From Porphyromonadaceae bacterium UBA4702 (GTDB taxonomy: Bacteria > Bacteroidota > Bacteroidia > Bacteroidales > Muribaculaceae), in NCBI GenBank assembly GCA_002404675.1, contig DHKE01000091.1, positions 7,840 through 23,792 of the forward strand: 15,953 nucleotides of DNA, read 5' to 3'. The translations under genes and the position numbers were made by a program. This document shows, one piece after another, positions 1-6,483 of the stretch. The first letter of the stretch is position 1; every line of letters starts with the position of its first letter. The notes beneath the pieces are model-generated. The model was not told the origin of the DNA, searched no databases, and was given only the letters and a program-made list of their open reading frames with translations.

Positions 1-23
1 TTCAGCCACTCACCCACCTCTCC
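1..23 (-). tRNA. Partial tRNA (5' end), probably tRNA-Ser, cut by the window edge
   Basis: Read on the minus strand, the first bases of the window give GGAGAGG, TG, then GGTGAGTGGCTGAA. This is a seven-base acceptor strand, the two linker bases and a D-arm of the class II form seen in serine tRNAs. The D-arm resembles that of the complete tRNA-Ser at 5690 (GAGTGGTTGAA). The anticodon and 3' half lie outside the window, so the isotype is inferred from the D-arm alone and Leu or Tyr cannot be excluded. A promoter about 65 bases upstream (88-118) points at it, which supports a real RNA gene. Confidence 0.6.
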
Positions 24-87
24 TCATAATTAATTGAAAAGCGTTTATGTCGTGCATAGCGGCGTTTGCCGTTTTGCTTTTGCGGTG

Positions 88-118
88 CAAAGTTAATCAG
101 TTTTTCCGTAGTGTGCAA
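88..118 (-). promoter_or_regulatory. Bacteroidota-type promoter for the left-edge tRNA
   Basis: On the minus strand, TTGC (118-115) is followed after 19 bases by TAACTTTG (95-88). This matches the Bacteroidota sigma-ABfA form TTTG-N19-TAnnTTTG. Transcription would start near position 80 and run leftward into the partial tRNA. No gene is visible in 24-183 apart from this promoter and a small perfect palindrome at 159-173 (CTGATT-TCT-AATCAG). Confidence 0.6.
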
Positions 119-183
119 GTTTTTCGGCGATAAAATTTTTTCGTCTCGGCCGCAGCCGCTGATTTCTAATCAGTTACACTCGC

Positions 184-738
184 TCACAAACTTGTCAGTA
201 TCCGATACATTCTCCTCGTCGCCGAATTTATGTCCCTCGAAGTTTGGTGTACGAAGCCGTTTTTGTGGTAGAATAGCAACGTCTTGGGATTGTTTATCGC
301 ATCGACTGTCACAAATTGGCAACCGGCTTGTGTGTAGCGAGAGAATGTAACAACAACCAGATCGATAATTGATGAACCGATGCCGCAGCCTTGGTAGTCT
401 GTGGATATGCCGAGATGTCCTATATTTATTGCAGGGAAACAGGGTTGTCTGCTGAAGAAATCTACAGAGGCATTGTCAGTGTCATATCGGAGGTCGTCGA
501 TGAAATCTTGTTTCTCGTCTTGCCCTGAAATCACGATTGCATCGTTCATTAAGGTGAACAATGCGACTAATGAGCCGTCTTCCGCGACAGCACAATATGC
601 TGACAGATACTTGTACTTGACGCAGTCCTTTAGTTCGTAGCGAAAAAAGTCATCAAGCTCCTTTTCGCCACAACTGAACGCAGACGTGTTGCAGTAGTCC
701 ACGTCTGTCATCATCCTTATTTTGAAGTCAATAGCCAA
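184..738 (-). CDS. GNAT-family N-acetyltransferase, possible TacT/AtaT-like toxin
   Basis: The 184-residue protein has the GNAT fold: beta-strand GHLGIS near 107-112, then the acetyl-CoA pyrophosphate loop QGCGIG (116-121, the Q/RxxGxG/A motif), and LLFYHKNGF near 154-162. Tyr157 there sits where GNAT toxins place their catalytic tyrosine. The N-terminal stretch with FSCGEKELDDFF (21-32) is typical of the TacT/AtaT branch, whose members acetylate the amino group of charged tRNAs. The reading frame begins at a TTG (738) inside the end of the small upstream gene, an 11-base overlap. An ATG at 714 is the alternative, but it would shorten the first beta-strand. The gene is visibly AT-richer than its neighbours, which suggests acquisition. 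The acetyltransferase call is firm; toxin activity is inference from the gene pairing. Confidence 0.85.
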   Translation of the reverse strand: MAIDFKIRMMTDVDYCNTSAFSCGEKELDDFFRYELKDCVKYKYLSAYCAVAEDGSLVALFTLMNDAIVISGQDEKQDFIDDLRYDTDNASVDFFSRQPCFPAINIGHLGISTDYQGCGIGSSIIDLVVVTFSRYTQAGCQFVTVDAINNPKTLLFYHKNGFVHQTSRDINSATRRMYRILTSL

Positions 739-925
739 GCAATGGGTTTTTGCCGCCGCAGTTGGCTATTATACGGCGAGCGTTGGCAATGGCTGTGTCG
801 CGCCGCTGCTTCATCTGCTGCCGCTCCTCGTCGGTATATTCATCGCGGATGTGTTTCGCCACTGTCTGGCGAAAACGGGCGACATCATCGCTGTTCATCG
901 GCGGATTTGGTATCGGGCGTATCAT
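728..925 (-). CDS. Small hypothetical protein upstream of and overlapping the GNAT gene; candidate antitoxin or partner
   Basis: This is a 65-residue hydrophilic, charged protein. A helical stretch of mixed Arg, Lys, Glu and Asp (about 20-50) is followed by a short C-terminal tail ending NPLLGY. I recognise no family, and it does not look like the ribbon-helix-helix DUF1778 antitoxin usually paired with GNAT toxins. I chose the ATG at 925 because a good Bacteroidota promoter lies just upstream (947-977); the longer open frame reaching 1072 would run through that promoter and into the antiporter gene. A second in-frame Met at residue 10 is possible. It overlaps the acetyltransferase by 11 bases, so the two are probably translated together. 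Antitoxin function is inference from order, size and overlap. Confidence 0.65.
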   Translation of the reverse strand: MIRPIPNPPMNSDDVARFRQTVAKHIRDEYTDEERQQMKQRRDTAIANARRIIANCGGKNPLLGY

Positions 926-946
926 GTCTGATGAGTTTGTTGGTTG

Positions 947-977
947 CAAAAGTAATAAATAAATCGATGTGGTGCAA
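947..977 (-). promoter_or_regulatory. Promoter of the small-protein/GNAT unit
   Basis: On the minus strand, TTGC (977-974) is followed after 19 bases by TACTTTTG (954-947), matching TAnnTTTG. The site lies in the 53-base gap between the antiporter stop and the small gene's ATG. No terminator is visible in this gap, so read-through from the antiporter operon is also possible. Confidence 0.6.
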
Positions 978-978
978 G

Positions 979-3162
979 TCACTTTTGCTGCTTGCGGCGG
1001 AGGCGGTCGATGTGGCGGCGGCGCAGGTGGGCTGTTGCCACGTCGCGCAGGTGCGACAGCGAGAGCCGCCACGGCGTGGGGTTGGTGGTGTAGGGCTGCG
1101 ACAGCAGGTCGTCTATCGGCTCGGGCATTTCTACGTCTGCACCGAACTGCTCGGGGTAGATGACCAGCATGTTCTGCGCCGAATGGTAGCGCATCAGGTG
1201 CGCCGGCAGGTTCTCGAGGTCGGTGGAGAAGGAGACGGACGTGCGGCGTGCGCCGATGACCACCATGAGGTCGTCATACTCGATGTCGGCGGAGTGGGTG
1301 ATGAAATCGTCCCACGTCTGCATGGAGCGGAACTCGGTCTCGATAGCGTATTTGCCGGCTTCCAGCACTCCGCGCACGAAGCGTGCTGTCTCGTCTGCCA
1401 CGATGAAGACGACCTTGCAGCCGAGTTGTGTGGCGAGGTTGCCCATGCGTTCCACCCACTGGCGGAAGCCGGTCTCGTATTCGGCCTTGGTGGGGACGAT
1501 GACCATGAGGCGGCGTATGGTATCGACCGGAATGAAGCAACGCGACATGATGATCATCTTGTTGCAGGTGCGCAGCAGCTGCTCGATGACATTGCCGTAG
1601 AACGTGTCCACGATGTTTGACCGCCTGTGCATGCCGAGTATCAGGTCGGTGCAGCCGCGTTCCTTCATCACGTTGACCATTCCGGCGACGATGTTCATGT
1701 CGTACCGCTCTATGTCATTCACCTCGACATCGACAGCCGAAGCCGCTCCCGAGGCGAGGCGCAGGGCGTTGCGCCCCGTGTTGACGATGCGCGAGTCGTC
1801 GGTGCTGCGCACGAACAGCGTGGTGATTTCCGTATGGTTGTCGGGGTGGCGCATCAGTATGGCGAGGTTCATGATTTCCTCGGCTGTGACGGGGTTGGAG
1901 ACGGCTACGAGCTGGCGGGCGTTGCTCCGCTGGCCGTCGCTGCCGTCGGCGCGGAGGGACTCGCCGGCTATGTCGATGTGTATGCGCATCGCGCCCCGCT
2001 CAGTCATCACCGATGCCACGCCGCAGCACACGAGTATCATCAGCACTGCGCCGTTCATCATCTCCTCAGTGAGCAGCCCGTACTGGTAGCCGAGCATCGT
2101 GGCGGCTATCGTGGCGGCAGCCTTACCGGAGGTGAGGCCGAACATGAGCCTGCGCTCGTTGCGGCGGAAGTGCCAGATGCGCTGCCCCATGTATGCCGAC
2201 AGCCATTTTGCCGCCAGCGCGGTGAGAGACATGACGGCGGAGACGTAGACCACGTCCCAGCTGCCGAAGATGACACGAACGTTGATGAGCATGCCCACGC
2301 CTATCAGGAAGTATGGGATGAATATGGCGTTGCCGACGAATATTATCCTGTTCATCAGCGGCGACCGGATGGGAAGGAACTTGTTGAGCACCAGTCCGGC
2401 ATAGAACGCGCCGAGGATAGCCTCAAGACCGGCGAGCTTAGCCGTAAGCGAGGCGAGCAGCATCATCGCCAGGATGTAGACAAACTGCACCACCGAGTCG
2501 TTGTAGCGGCGGAAGAAGCGGCGTGTCAGCCAGGGGTATGTGAAGCCTATCGCCACGGCGACGAGAGCCGACTGCACAAGCAGCCGCGACAGGTTGAGCC
2601 AGCTGAACGAGCCCTGCTGCCGTATGTCGATTACCCCGGCGAGGGCGACAAGGGCAAGCAGCACTGCCACTATCGTGCCGCAGATGGAGATGACCACCGC
2701 ACGGTTGTTGCTCAGGCCGAAGCGTGTGGCTATGGGGTAGGAGATAAGCGTGTGCGAGGCGAACATCGAGGAGAGCAGCACGGCCGTCAGCCACCCTGTC
2801 CCCAAGGCGTAGCGGCTCACGGCGATGCCAAGCAGCATAGGCAGCATGAATGTGATGATGCCGAAGACGATGCCTCGCCGCAGGTTGCGCCGCAGGTTGT
2901 ACATGTCTATCTCGATGCCGGCGAGGAACATGAGGTACAGTATCCCCACCTGTCCGAATATTTCGAAGCTCGCGTCGCGGGCCAGCAGGTTGAACCCGTG
3001 CGGGCCTACGGCCATGCCGGCGAGTATCATGCCCACGATCGTGGGTATCTTGAGGCGCGACAGAAGCATCGGGGCGAGCAGTATTATCAGCAGCACCAGC
3101 AGGACTATCGCCACCGGCTGCTGCAAGGGGAACGACAATATGCTGCCCAGTATCATGCTCAT
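979..3162 (-). CDS. CPA2-family cation/proton antiporter with C-terminal universal-stress-like domain
   Basis: The 727-residue protein has an N-terminal membrane half (about 1-395) of a dozen hydrophobic segments. Family marks include GHxGFNLL-like GPHGFNLL (53-60), YLMFLAGIEID (76-86) and LGAFYAGLVL (250-259), as in Kef/NhaP-type Na+(K+)/H+ exchangers. The soluble half (about 410-727) lacks the Rossmann TrkA-N domain of KefB/KefC. It instead looks like two universal-stress-type alpha/beta repeats (DLILGMHRR near 505, then LMVVIGARR near 660). It should exchange monovalent cations for protons across the inner membrane. The segment that carries Asp-Asp or Asn-Asp in electrogenic relatives reads ASHT (135-138) here, so ion and stoichiometry are open. 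Its ATG overlaps the tatD stop by 4 bases (ATGA), so it is the last gene of the operon. Confidence 0.88.
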   Translation of the reverse strand: MSMILGSILSFPLQQPVAIVLLVLLIILLAPMLLSRLKIPTIVGMILAGMAVGPHGFNLLARDASFEIFGQVGILYLMFLAGIEIDMYNLRRNLRRGIVFGIITFMLPMLLGIAVSRYALGTGWLTAVLLSSMFASHTLISYPIATRFGLSNNRAVVISICGTIVAVLLALVALAGVIDIRQQGSFSWLNLSRLLVQSALVAVAIGFTYPWLTRRFFRRYNDSVVQFVYILAMMLLASLTAKLAGLEAILGAFYAGLVLNKFLPIRSPLMNRIIFVGNAIFIPYFLIGVGMLINVRVIFGSWDVVYVSAVMSLTALAAKWLSAYMGQRIWHFRRNERRLMFGLTSGKAAATIAATMLGYQYGLLTEEMMNGAVLMILVCCGVASVMTERGAMRIHIDIAGESLRADGSDGQRSNARQLVAVSNPVTAEEIMNLAILMRHPDNHTEITTLFVRSTDDSRIVNTGRNALRLASGAASAVDVEVNDIERYDMNIVAGMVNVMKERGCTDLILGMHRRSNIVDTFYGNVIEQLLRTCNKMIIMSRCFIPVDTIRRLMVIVPTKAEYETGFRQWVERMGNLATQLGCKVVFIVADETARFVRGVLEAGKYAIETEFRSMQTWDDFITHSADIEYDDLMVVIGARRTSVSFSTDLENLPAHLMRYHSAQNMLVIYPEQFGADVEMPEPIDDLLSQPYTTNPTPWRLSLSHLRDVATAHLRRRHIDRLRRKQQK

Positions 3163-3935
3163 GTCATCGCGAAAAATCCCGTTGCCGACCTGTCGGTCGC
3201 CTGTTCCGCTTCATCTGTCGTCATGCCGAGCGTATCAGCCACCTTGCGGCATATTTCGGACAGGTACGCGCTCTCGTTGCGCCGTCCTCGGTGCGGCACG
3301 GGGGCGAGGTATGGCGAGTCTGTCTCGAGCAGTATGCGGCCGAGGCCGATATGCGCGACGGCCTGGCGCACCTCACTGGCGTTCTTGAACGTCACCACGC
3401 CGTTGATGCCGAACATTGCCCCGGGGACTGCGGCGAGTATGCGGTCCGCATCGTCCGGACTGCCCGTGAAGCTGTGGAAGAGCAGACGGTGGCTGCCCAT
3501 ATCCTCAGCCTTGATACACTCCAGCGTCTCGTCGAGGCCGTCACGGCAATGTATTATGACCGGCAGCGACAATTCCTTTGCCCACCGCAGCTGGCGGCGG
3601 AAAACCTCCATCTGCTCGTCGCGGTATGTCCTGTCCCAGTACAGGTCAATTCCGACCTCGCCGATGGCGACATATCCGCCTTCGTCCAGCATCTCGCGTA
3701 TCTTGCCGAGCTGCACTTGCCAGTCGCCGCGCACCTCCGTCGGGTGAAGCCCCATGGCCATGCGCGTGGCTTCGGGGTAGCGGCGGTGCAAGGCAATCAT
3801 GTCGGCGGCAGTGCCGGCATCGACATTGGGGAACACCATGCGTGTCACCCCAGCGGCGATAGCCCGCTCGACGGCGGCTTCACGGCCGTCGTCGGCAAAC
3901 TCCGGCATGTAGAGATGCGTGTGAGTGTCAATCAT
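3159..3935 (-). CDS. TatD-family metal-dependent hydrolase (DNase)
   Basis: The 258-residue TIM-barrel protein belongs to the TatD/YcfH family of two-metal deoxyribonucleases, proposed to act in DNA repair or turnover. The metal ligands are all present: the HTH motif of IDTHTHLY at residues 2-9, the glutamate in IGEVGIDLYW, the histidine of IIHCRD, the histidine of FHSFTG, and the aspartate of ETDSPYLAP. I placed the start at 3935 because the family begins right at MIDxHxH. That start overlaps the upstream polyprenyl synthase stop by exactly 4 bases (ATGA). The open frame upstream to 3977 adds 14 residues with no family match. The 3' end also overlaps the antiporter start by 4 bases, so translation is likely coupled through the three genes. 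Which of the tatD paralogues this is cannot be told from sequence alone. Confidence 0.92.
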   Translation of the reverse strand: MIDTHTHLYMPEFADDGREAAVERAIAAGVTRMVFPNVDAGTAADMIALHRRYPEATRMAMGLHPTEVRGDWQVQLGKIREMLDEGGYVAIGEVGIDLYWDRTYRDEQMEVFRRQLRWAKELSLPVIIHCRDGLDETLECIKAEDMGSHRLLFHSFTGSPDDADRILAAVPGAMFGINGVVTFKNASEVRQAVAHIGLGRILLETDSPYLAPVPHRGRRNESAYLSEICRKVADTLGMTTDEAEQATDRSATGFFAMT

Positions 3936-4900
3936 TTGGTGCGGCCAATAAGTTTCTCGGCAAACATCCGGAAGCACTCGTAGCCCTCTTCGGTCAGCCC
4001 CGCTTTCTTCAGCGACTTAAGGGCGCGTCCCATCCATGAGGCGACAGCCTTGCGGCACATCTCGTCGATGCCCATGCGCTCGTATATGCGTGTGACTGTC
4101 TGTATCTTGACCTGTCCGTTCTCCATTTGCATCGCGCTCCGCATCGCGTCGCTGTCGCTGCCCCCGCGGTTGAGTGCTTCGAGCAGCAGGTATGTCTTCT
4201 TGCCGTTGAGGATGTCGCCGCCGATAGGCTTGCCGAATGTCTCGCTGTCGCCGAACACGTCGAGGTAGTCGTCCTGTATCTGGAAGGCAACGCCCAGGCA
4301 ACGCCCGAACTCGTCCACGCGGCTGCCCTGCGCCTCTGTCGCGCCGCCGATGATGCAGCCTATGCGAGCCGCGCCGCCGAGCAGAGCCCCGGTCTTGAGC
4401 GTAATCATGTGGATGTATTCATCTGCGGTCACGTCGTCGCGGGTCTCGAAATCGGTGTCGTACCGCTGTCCCTCGTATACTTCAACAGCCATGCGGTTGA
4501 ACGTGTCGAGGACGCTGCGCAGCTTGTCGTCAGGCACGTCCATGACCAGCTGCGTGGCGAGCGTCAGCATGGTGTCGCCGCTCAGGATAGCCGTGTTGAC
4601 ATCCCATTTCTTGTGTACGGCGGGACGCCCACGGCGCATGTCCGAATGGTCCATCACGTCATCGTGCACCAGCGTGAAGTTGTGGAACATCTCTACCCCG
4701 AGCGCGGCCCGGAGCGCAGCCTCCGCGTTGCCGCAGAAAGCGTCGCAGCCCATGAGCGTCAGCACCGGGCGCAGCCGTTTGCCGCCGGCGGTGATGCCGT
4801 AGACGACAGGCTCGTAGAGGCGTTCCAGTCCCGGGCGGTTATAGTCCAGGCGGCTAAGTCCGCCCTCGAATATGTCTCTGTATTCAGATATGCGTTTCAT
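3932..4900 (-). CDS. Short-chain polyprenyl (farnesyl/geranylgeranyl) diphosphate synthase
   Basis: This 322-residue all-helical trans-prenyltransferase adds isopentenyl diphosphate to allylic diphosphates in the cytosol, feeding quinone side chains and the lipid carrier of wall synthesis. Both Mg-binding aspartate motifs are intact: DDVMD (80-84) and DDYLD (210-214). GGKRLRP (39-45), GDT (108-110) and a KTG near 169-171 are also present. Phe75, five residues before the first aspartate motif, is bulky. By the known chain-length rule an aromatic residue there stops growth around C15-C20, so a short product is inferred. An octaprenyl-type IspB would carry a small residue. The gene starts one base after the lipoprotein stop and overlaps tatD by 4 bases. 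IspE, encoded at 8369-9238, supplies the same pathway. Confidence 0.9.
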   Translation of the reverse strand: MKRISEYRDIFEGGLSRLDYNRPGLERLYEPVVYGITAGGKRLRPVLTLMGCDAFCGNAEAALRAALGVEMFHNFTLVHDDVMDHSDMRRGRPAVHKKWDVNTAILSGDTMLTLATQLVMDVPDDKLRSVLDTFNRMAVEVYEGQRYDTDFETRDDVTADEYIHMITLKTGALLGGAARIGCIIGGATEAQGSRVDEFGRCLGVAFQIQDDYLDVFGDSETFGKPIGGDILNGKKTYLLLEALNRGGSDSDAMRSAMQMENGQVKIQTVTRIYERMGIDEMCRKAVASWMGRALKSLKKAGLTEEGYECFRMFAEKLIGRTK

Positions 4901-4901
4901 G

Positions 4902-5492
4902 TCATTTCAGGTTGATGTAGCGTGAGTAAATGTCGTTGGGCAGATCCTTGCCCCGGTCTGCCTGCAGCGCGGTCTTGAACCCCTTGACGAAGCGCGTATA
5001 GGTGGCAGTGTCAGTGCCGCATGCCTTGCGCAGGTTGTCGATGTCGGCGTCAATGTCCTTCTGTGTCAGCCCGCGTGTGCGTATCTGGCTCACATATCCC
5101 AGCCCGAGGTCGTAGCCCACGGAGAGGGTGTCAGACGTGCCGAGGGCAAGCTGCGTGTGCATCTTGTCGCAGAGGGGCAGCCCATTGACTGCAGTCTCAA
5201 ATGATGTGATGTACTTCTCGAAATCTTCGCCACGGTACTTGTCGCACGCATACAGGTGCGCCACTGCCAGGGTGTCGATTTTTGAGCCGGGCACGCGGCC
5301 CAGGTATGAATAGCACAGGAAACGTGCCACGGAGTCAGGGTCAACGCGCCGCATCATGTATTCCAGACGCTCGCTGTCTCGCATCGTCATGAAATTCGCG
5401 GGGAACCCGTTTGTGCCGTCCCCTCCTTTTTTCTTGCAGCCCACTGCCAGCACTGACAGTATCGCCACAAAGGCTATCAGCAATTTTTTCAT
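4902..5492 (-). CDS. Predicted lipoprotein of unknown function, first gene of the operon
   Basis: The 196-residue protein opens with MKKLL, a hydrophobic stretch and an LAVGC lipobox with Cys19. It should therefore be lipidated and anchored in a membrane by its N-terminus. The mature part starts KKKGGDG, without an acidic run straight after the cysteine, so the Bacteroidota surface-export signal is not evident. The remainder is a charged helical domain with no family I recognise. I chose the ATG at 5492; the open frame also has a TTG two codons upstream. It precedes the polyprenyl synthase by one base and is probably the operon's first gene. Nothing in the sequence ties it functionally to isoprenoids or to TatD. 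Confidence 0.75.
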   Translation of the reverse strand: MKKLLIAFVAILSVLAVGCKKKGGDGTNGFPANFMTMRDSERLEYMMRRVDPDSVARFLCYSYLGRVPGSKIDTLAVAHLYACDKYRGEDFEKYITSFETAVNGLPLCDKMHTQLALGTSDTLSVGYDLGLGYVSQIRTRGLTQKDIDADIDNLRKACGTDTATYTRFVKGFKTALQADRGKDLPNDIYSRYINLK

Positions 5493-5586
5493 AGTCAAAG
5501 GTTTATCCGAGGTATGCCTTTGGACGATTCTGCCCCCTTGCGGGTCGCAGGGTTATCCACGCGGCATACCGAACCGGTTAACACGG

Positions 5587-5594
5587 CAAAATTA
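5587..5594 (-). promoter_or_regulatory. Possible -7 element for the lipoprotein/polyprenyl synthase/tatD/antiporter operon
   Basis: On the minus strand TAATTTTG matches TAnnTTTG, about 95 bases upstream of the lipoprotein ATG. No convincing TTTG lies 18-20 bases further up; the region there is a T-rich run. The call rests on the -7 box alone. Confidence 0.35.
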
Positions 5595-5616
5595 ATAAAA
5601 AAAACACACAATCGCA

Positions 5617-5646
5617 TTGCCGTTCCGGATAAAAGCATTACCTTTG
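5617..5646 (+). promoter_or_regulatory. Promoter of tRNA-Ser(GGA)
   Basis: TTGC (5617-5620) is followed after 18 bases by TACCTTTG (5639-5646), the Bacteroidota promoter form. The tRNA begins 43 bases after the -7 box, leaving a short 5' leader that RNase P would remove. It is divergent from the lipoprotein operon. Confidence 0.65.
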
Positions 5647-5689
5647 CAGCGCAAACCGCAAGAGGCCGTGCCGCAAAGGACGGACATCA

Positions 5690-5780
5690 GGAGTGATGCT
5701 CGAGTGGTTGAAGAGGCACGCCTGGAAAGCGTGTATACGCCAAAAGCGTATCGGGGGTTCGAATCCCCCTCACTCCGCCA
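5690..5780 (+). tRNA. tRNA-Ser(GGA), with encoded CCA
   Basis: The acceptor stem GGAGTGA (5690-5696) pairs with TCACTCC (5770-5776), followed by the discriminator G and an encoded CCA (5778-5780). The anticodon stem is CACGC/GCGTG (5717-5721, 5729-5733) around the loop CTGGAAA, giving anticodon GGA at 5724-5726, which reads UCC and UCU. A long variable arm (TACGC CAAAA GCGTA) makes it class II, and the T-arm is GGGGG-TTCGAAT-CCCCC. All parts are intact, and it has its own promoter and terminator. Confidence 0.97.
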
Positions 5781-5794
5781 TGATTTTATTTGGG

Positions 5795-5822
5795 ACGCAC
5801 CTGTAATGGGTGCGTTTTTTTT
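5795..5822 (+). terminator. Intrinsic terminator after tRNA-Ser
   Basis: ACGCACC (5795-5801) pairs with GGTGCGT (5809-5815) across a seven-base loop, and the stem runs into eight Ts. It starts 14 bases after the tRNA 3' end. Confidence 0.85.
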
Positions 5823-5851
5823 GTACGCAGACCTTGCGGCAGTGTTAGAAC

Positions 5852-5899
5852 TGAACAAGCACCCCAAAGGTTCGACAGAAACCTTCAGGGTGTTGTTCA
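5852..5899. repeat. Long imperfect inverted repeat (stem-loop), 18 paired bases
   Basis: TGAACAA (5852-5858) pairs with TTGTTCA (5893-5899), CACCC (5860-5864) with GGGTG (5888-5892), and AAGGTT (5867-5872) with AACCTT (5880-5885). The loop is CGACAGA, with a one-base bulge and a two-by-two internal loop. It lies 10 bases beyond the stop codon of the 95-residue gene, so it could end that transcript or stabilise its 3' end. It has no T-tract on either strand and is not a classic terminator. Confidence 0.6.
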
Positions 5900-5909
5900 C
5901 GGCGAGGCG

Positions 5910-6197
5910 TTATATCAGAGTTGACTGCGAGTAGTCCAATGTGTACATCGGGAGTCCGAACTCATTATTGGAAATTTTGGCGATGCAGATGAGTTCTGGA
6001 ATGTCCTCTGTCCAAAATACTACTTCCAGTTCTTCGCCGTCTCTTAACTCAACGTACTTTATAACCTCGTTGGCCTTGTCATTACACATGATGTTGAGGG
6101 CTTTAGGGCCGTTCCATACGTTGCCAATGCTGAACTGCATTGTTCTCTTTGAGGGCTTGACAGCGTCTTCCCTCTTAGCGCGAGTGTATCTGCTCAT
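5910..6197 (-). CDS. Hypothetical protein of 95 residues, lone AT-rich gene
   Basis: I recognise no family. The protein has a basic N-terminal tail (about 1-19, rich in Lys and Arg), then a compact mixed domain with alternating strand-like segments (FSIGNVWNG, ELEVVFWTEDI, GLPMYTLDY). There is no signal peptide and no membrane segment. The ATG at 6197 fits well with a strong promoter 25 bases upstream. Base composition is lower in GC than the flanking genes, and it stands alone between the tRNA-Ser terminator and the dnaJ terminator, which suggests a recently gained gene. The promoter and intact frame argue that it is expressed; function is unknown. Confidence 0.7.
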   Translation of the reverse strand: MSRYTRAKREDAVKPSKRTMQFSIGNVWNGPKALNIMCNDKANEVIKYVELRDGEELEVVFWTEDIPELICIAKISNNEFGLPMYTLDYSQSTLI

Positions 6198-6221
6198 TGT
6201 TTCTTAGTTTTGAATTTGATG

Positions 6222-6253
6222 CAAAGCTATATATATATACTGGTTGCAGCAAA
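6222..6253 (-). promoter_or_regulatory. Promoter of the 95-residue hypothetical gene
   Basis: On the minus strand, TTTGC (6253-6249) is followed after 19 bases by TAGCTTTG (6229-6222), an exact match to the Bacteroidota form. The spacer contains a TATATATATA run. Between here and the dnaJ terminator (about 6254-6432) I see no gene. That stretch holds only a small hairpin, CCATGC/GCATGG at 6393-6411, and an 8-base inverted pair at 6293-6300 and 6411-6418. Confidence 0.7.
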
Positions 6254-6432
6254 TGGGCTTTTAGGTCTATTGGCTAAAATGCCATATTGGGCCAGATGAC
6301 ACCGGTTGAGATGTAATGGTATAGATTAATAATTATTATGAGGCTGCTCCATGACATCAGACGCAGAATTACCCGGAAATGGCATGCCTTGTCCATGCTT
6401 CGGCTGCATGGTCATCTGAAATGCATGGAAAC

Positions 6433-6462
6433 AAAAAAGAGTGCGCCGGGTGTGGCACACTC
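6433..6462 (-). terminator. Intrinsic terminator of the MATE-ispE-grpE-dnaJ operon
   Basis: On the minus strand, GAGTGTGCC (6462-6454) pairs with GGCGCACTC (6447-6439) with one G-U pair and a six-base loop, then runs into six Ts (6438-6433). It lies 21 bases after the dnaJ stop codon. Confidence 0.88.
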
Positions 6463-6483
6463 TTGCAGTTATGCGTTGGGGGA

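Noticed and set aside
1627..3747. Plus-strand frame of 706 codons opposite the antiporter and tatD
   Set aside because: It is His/Glu/Val-rich shadow translation in GC-rich DNA, runs antisense across two clear genes, and has no domain or promoter.
5592..5900. Minus-strand reading frame of 102 codons across the tRNA-Ser
   Set aside because: It is the antisense of the tRNA; its GDSNPRYAFGVYTLSRRA stretch is the familiar false protein produced by translating the reverse of serine tRNAs.
6293..6418. Eight-base inverted pair CAGATGAC/GTCATCTG enclosing 110 bases between the 95-residue gene and dnaJ
   Set aside because: Too short for insertion-sequence ends, no transposase or target duplication seen; expected by chance at this length.
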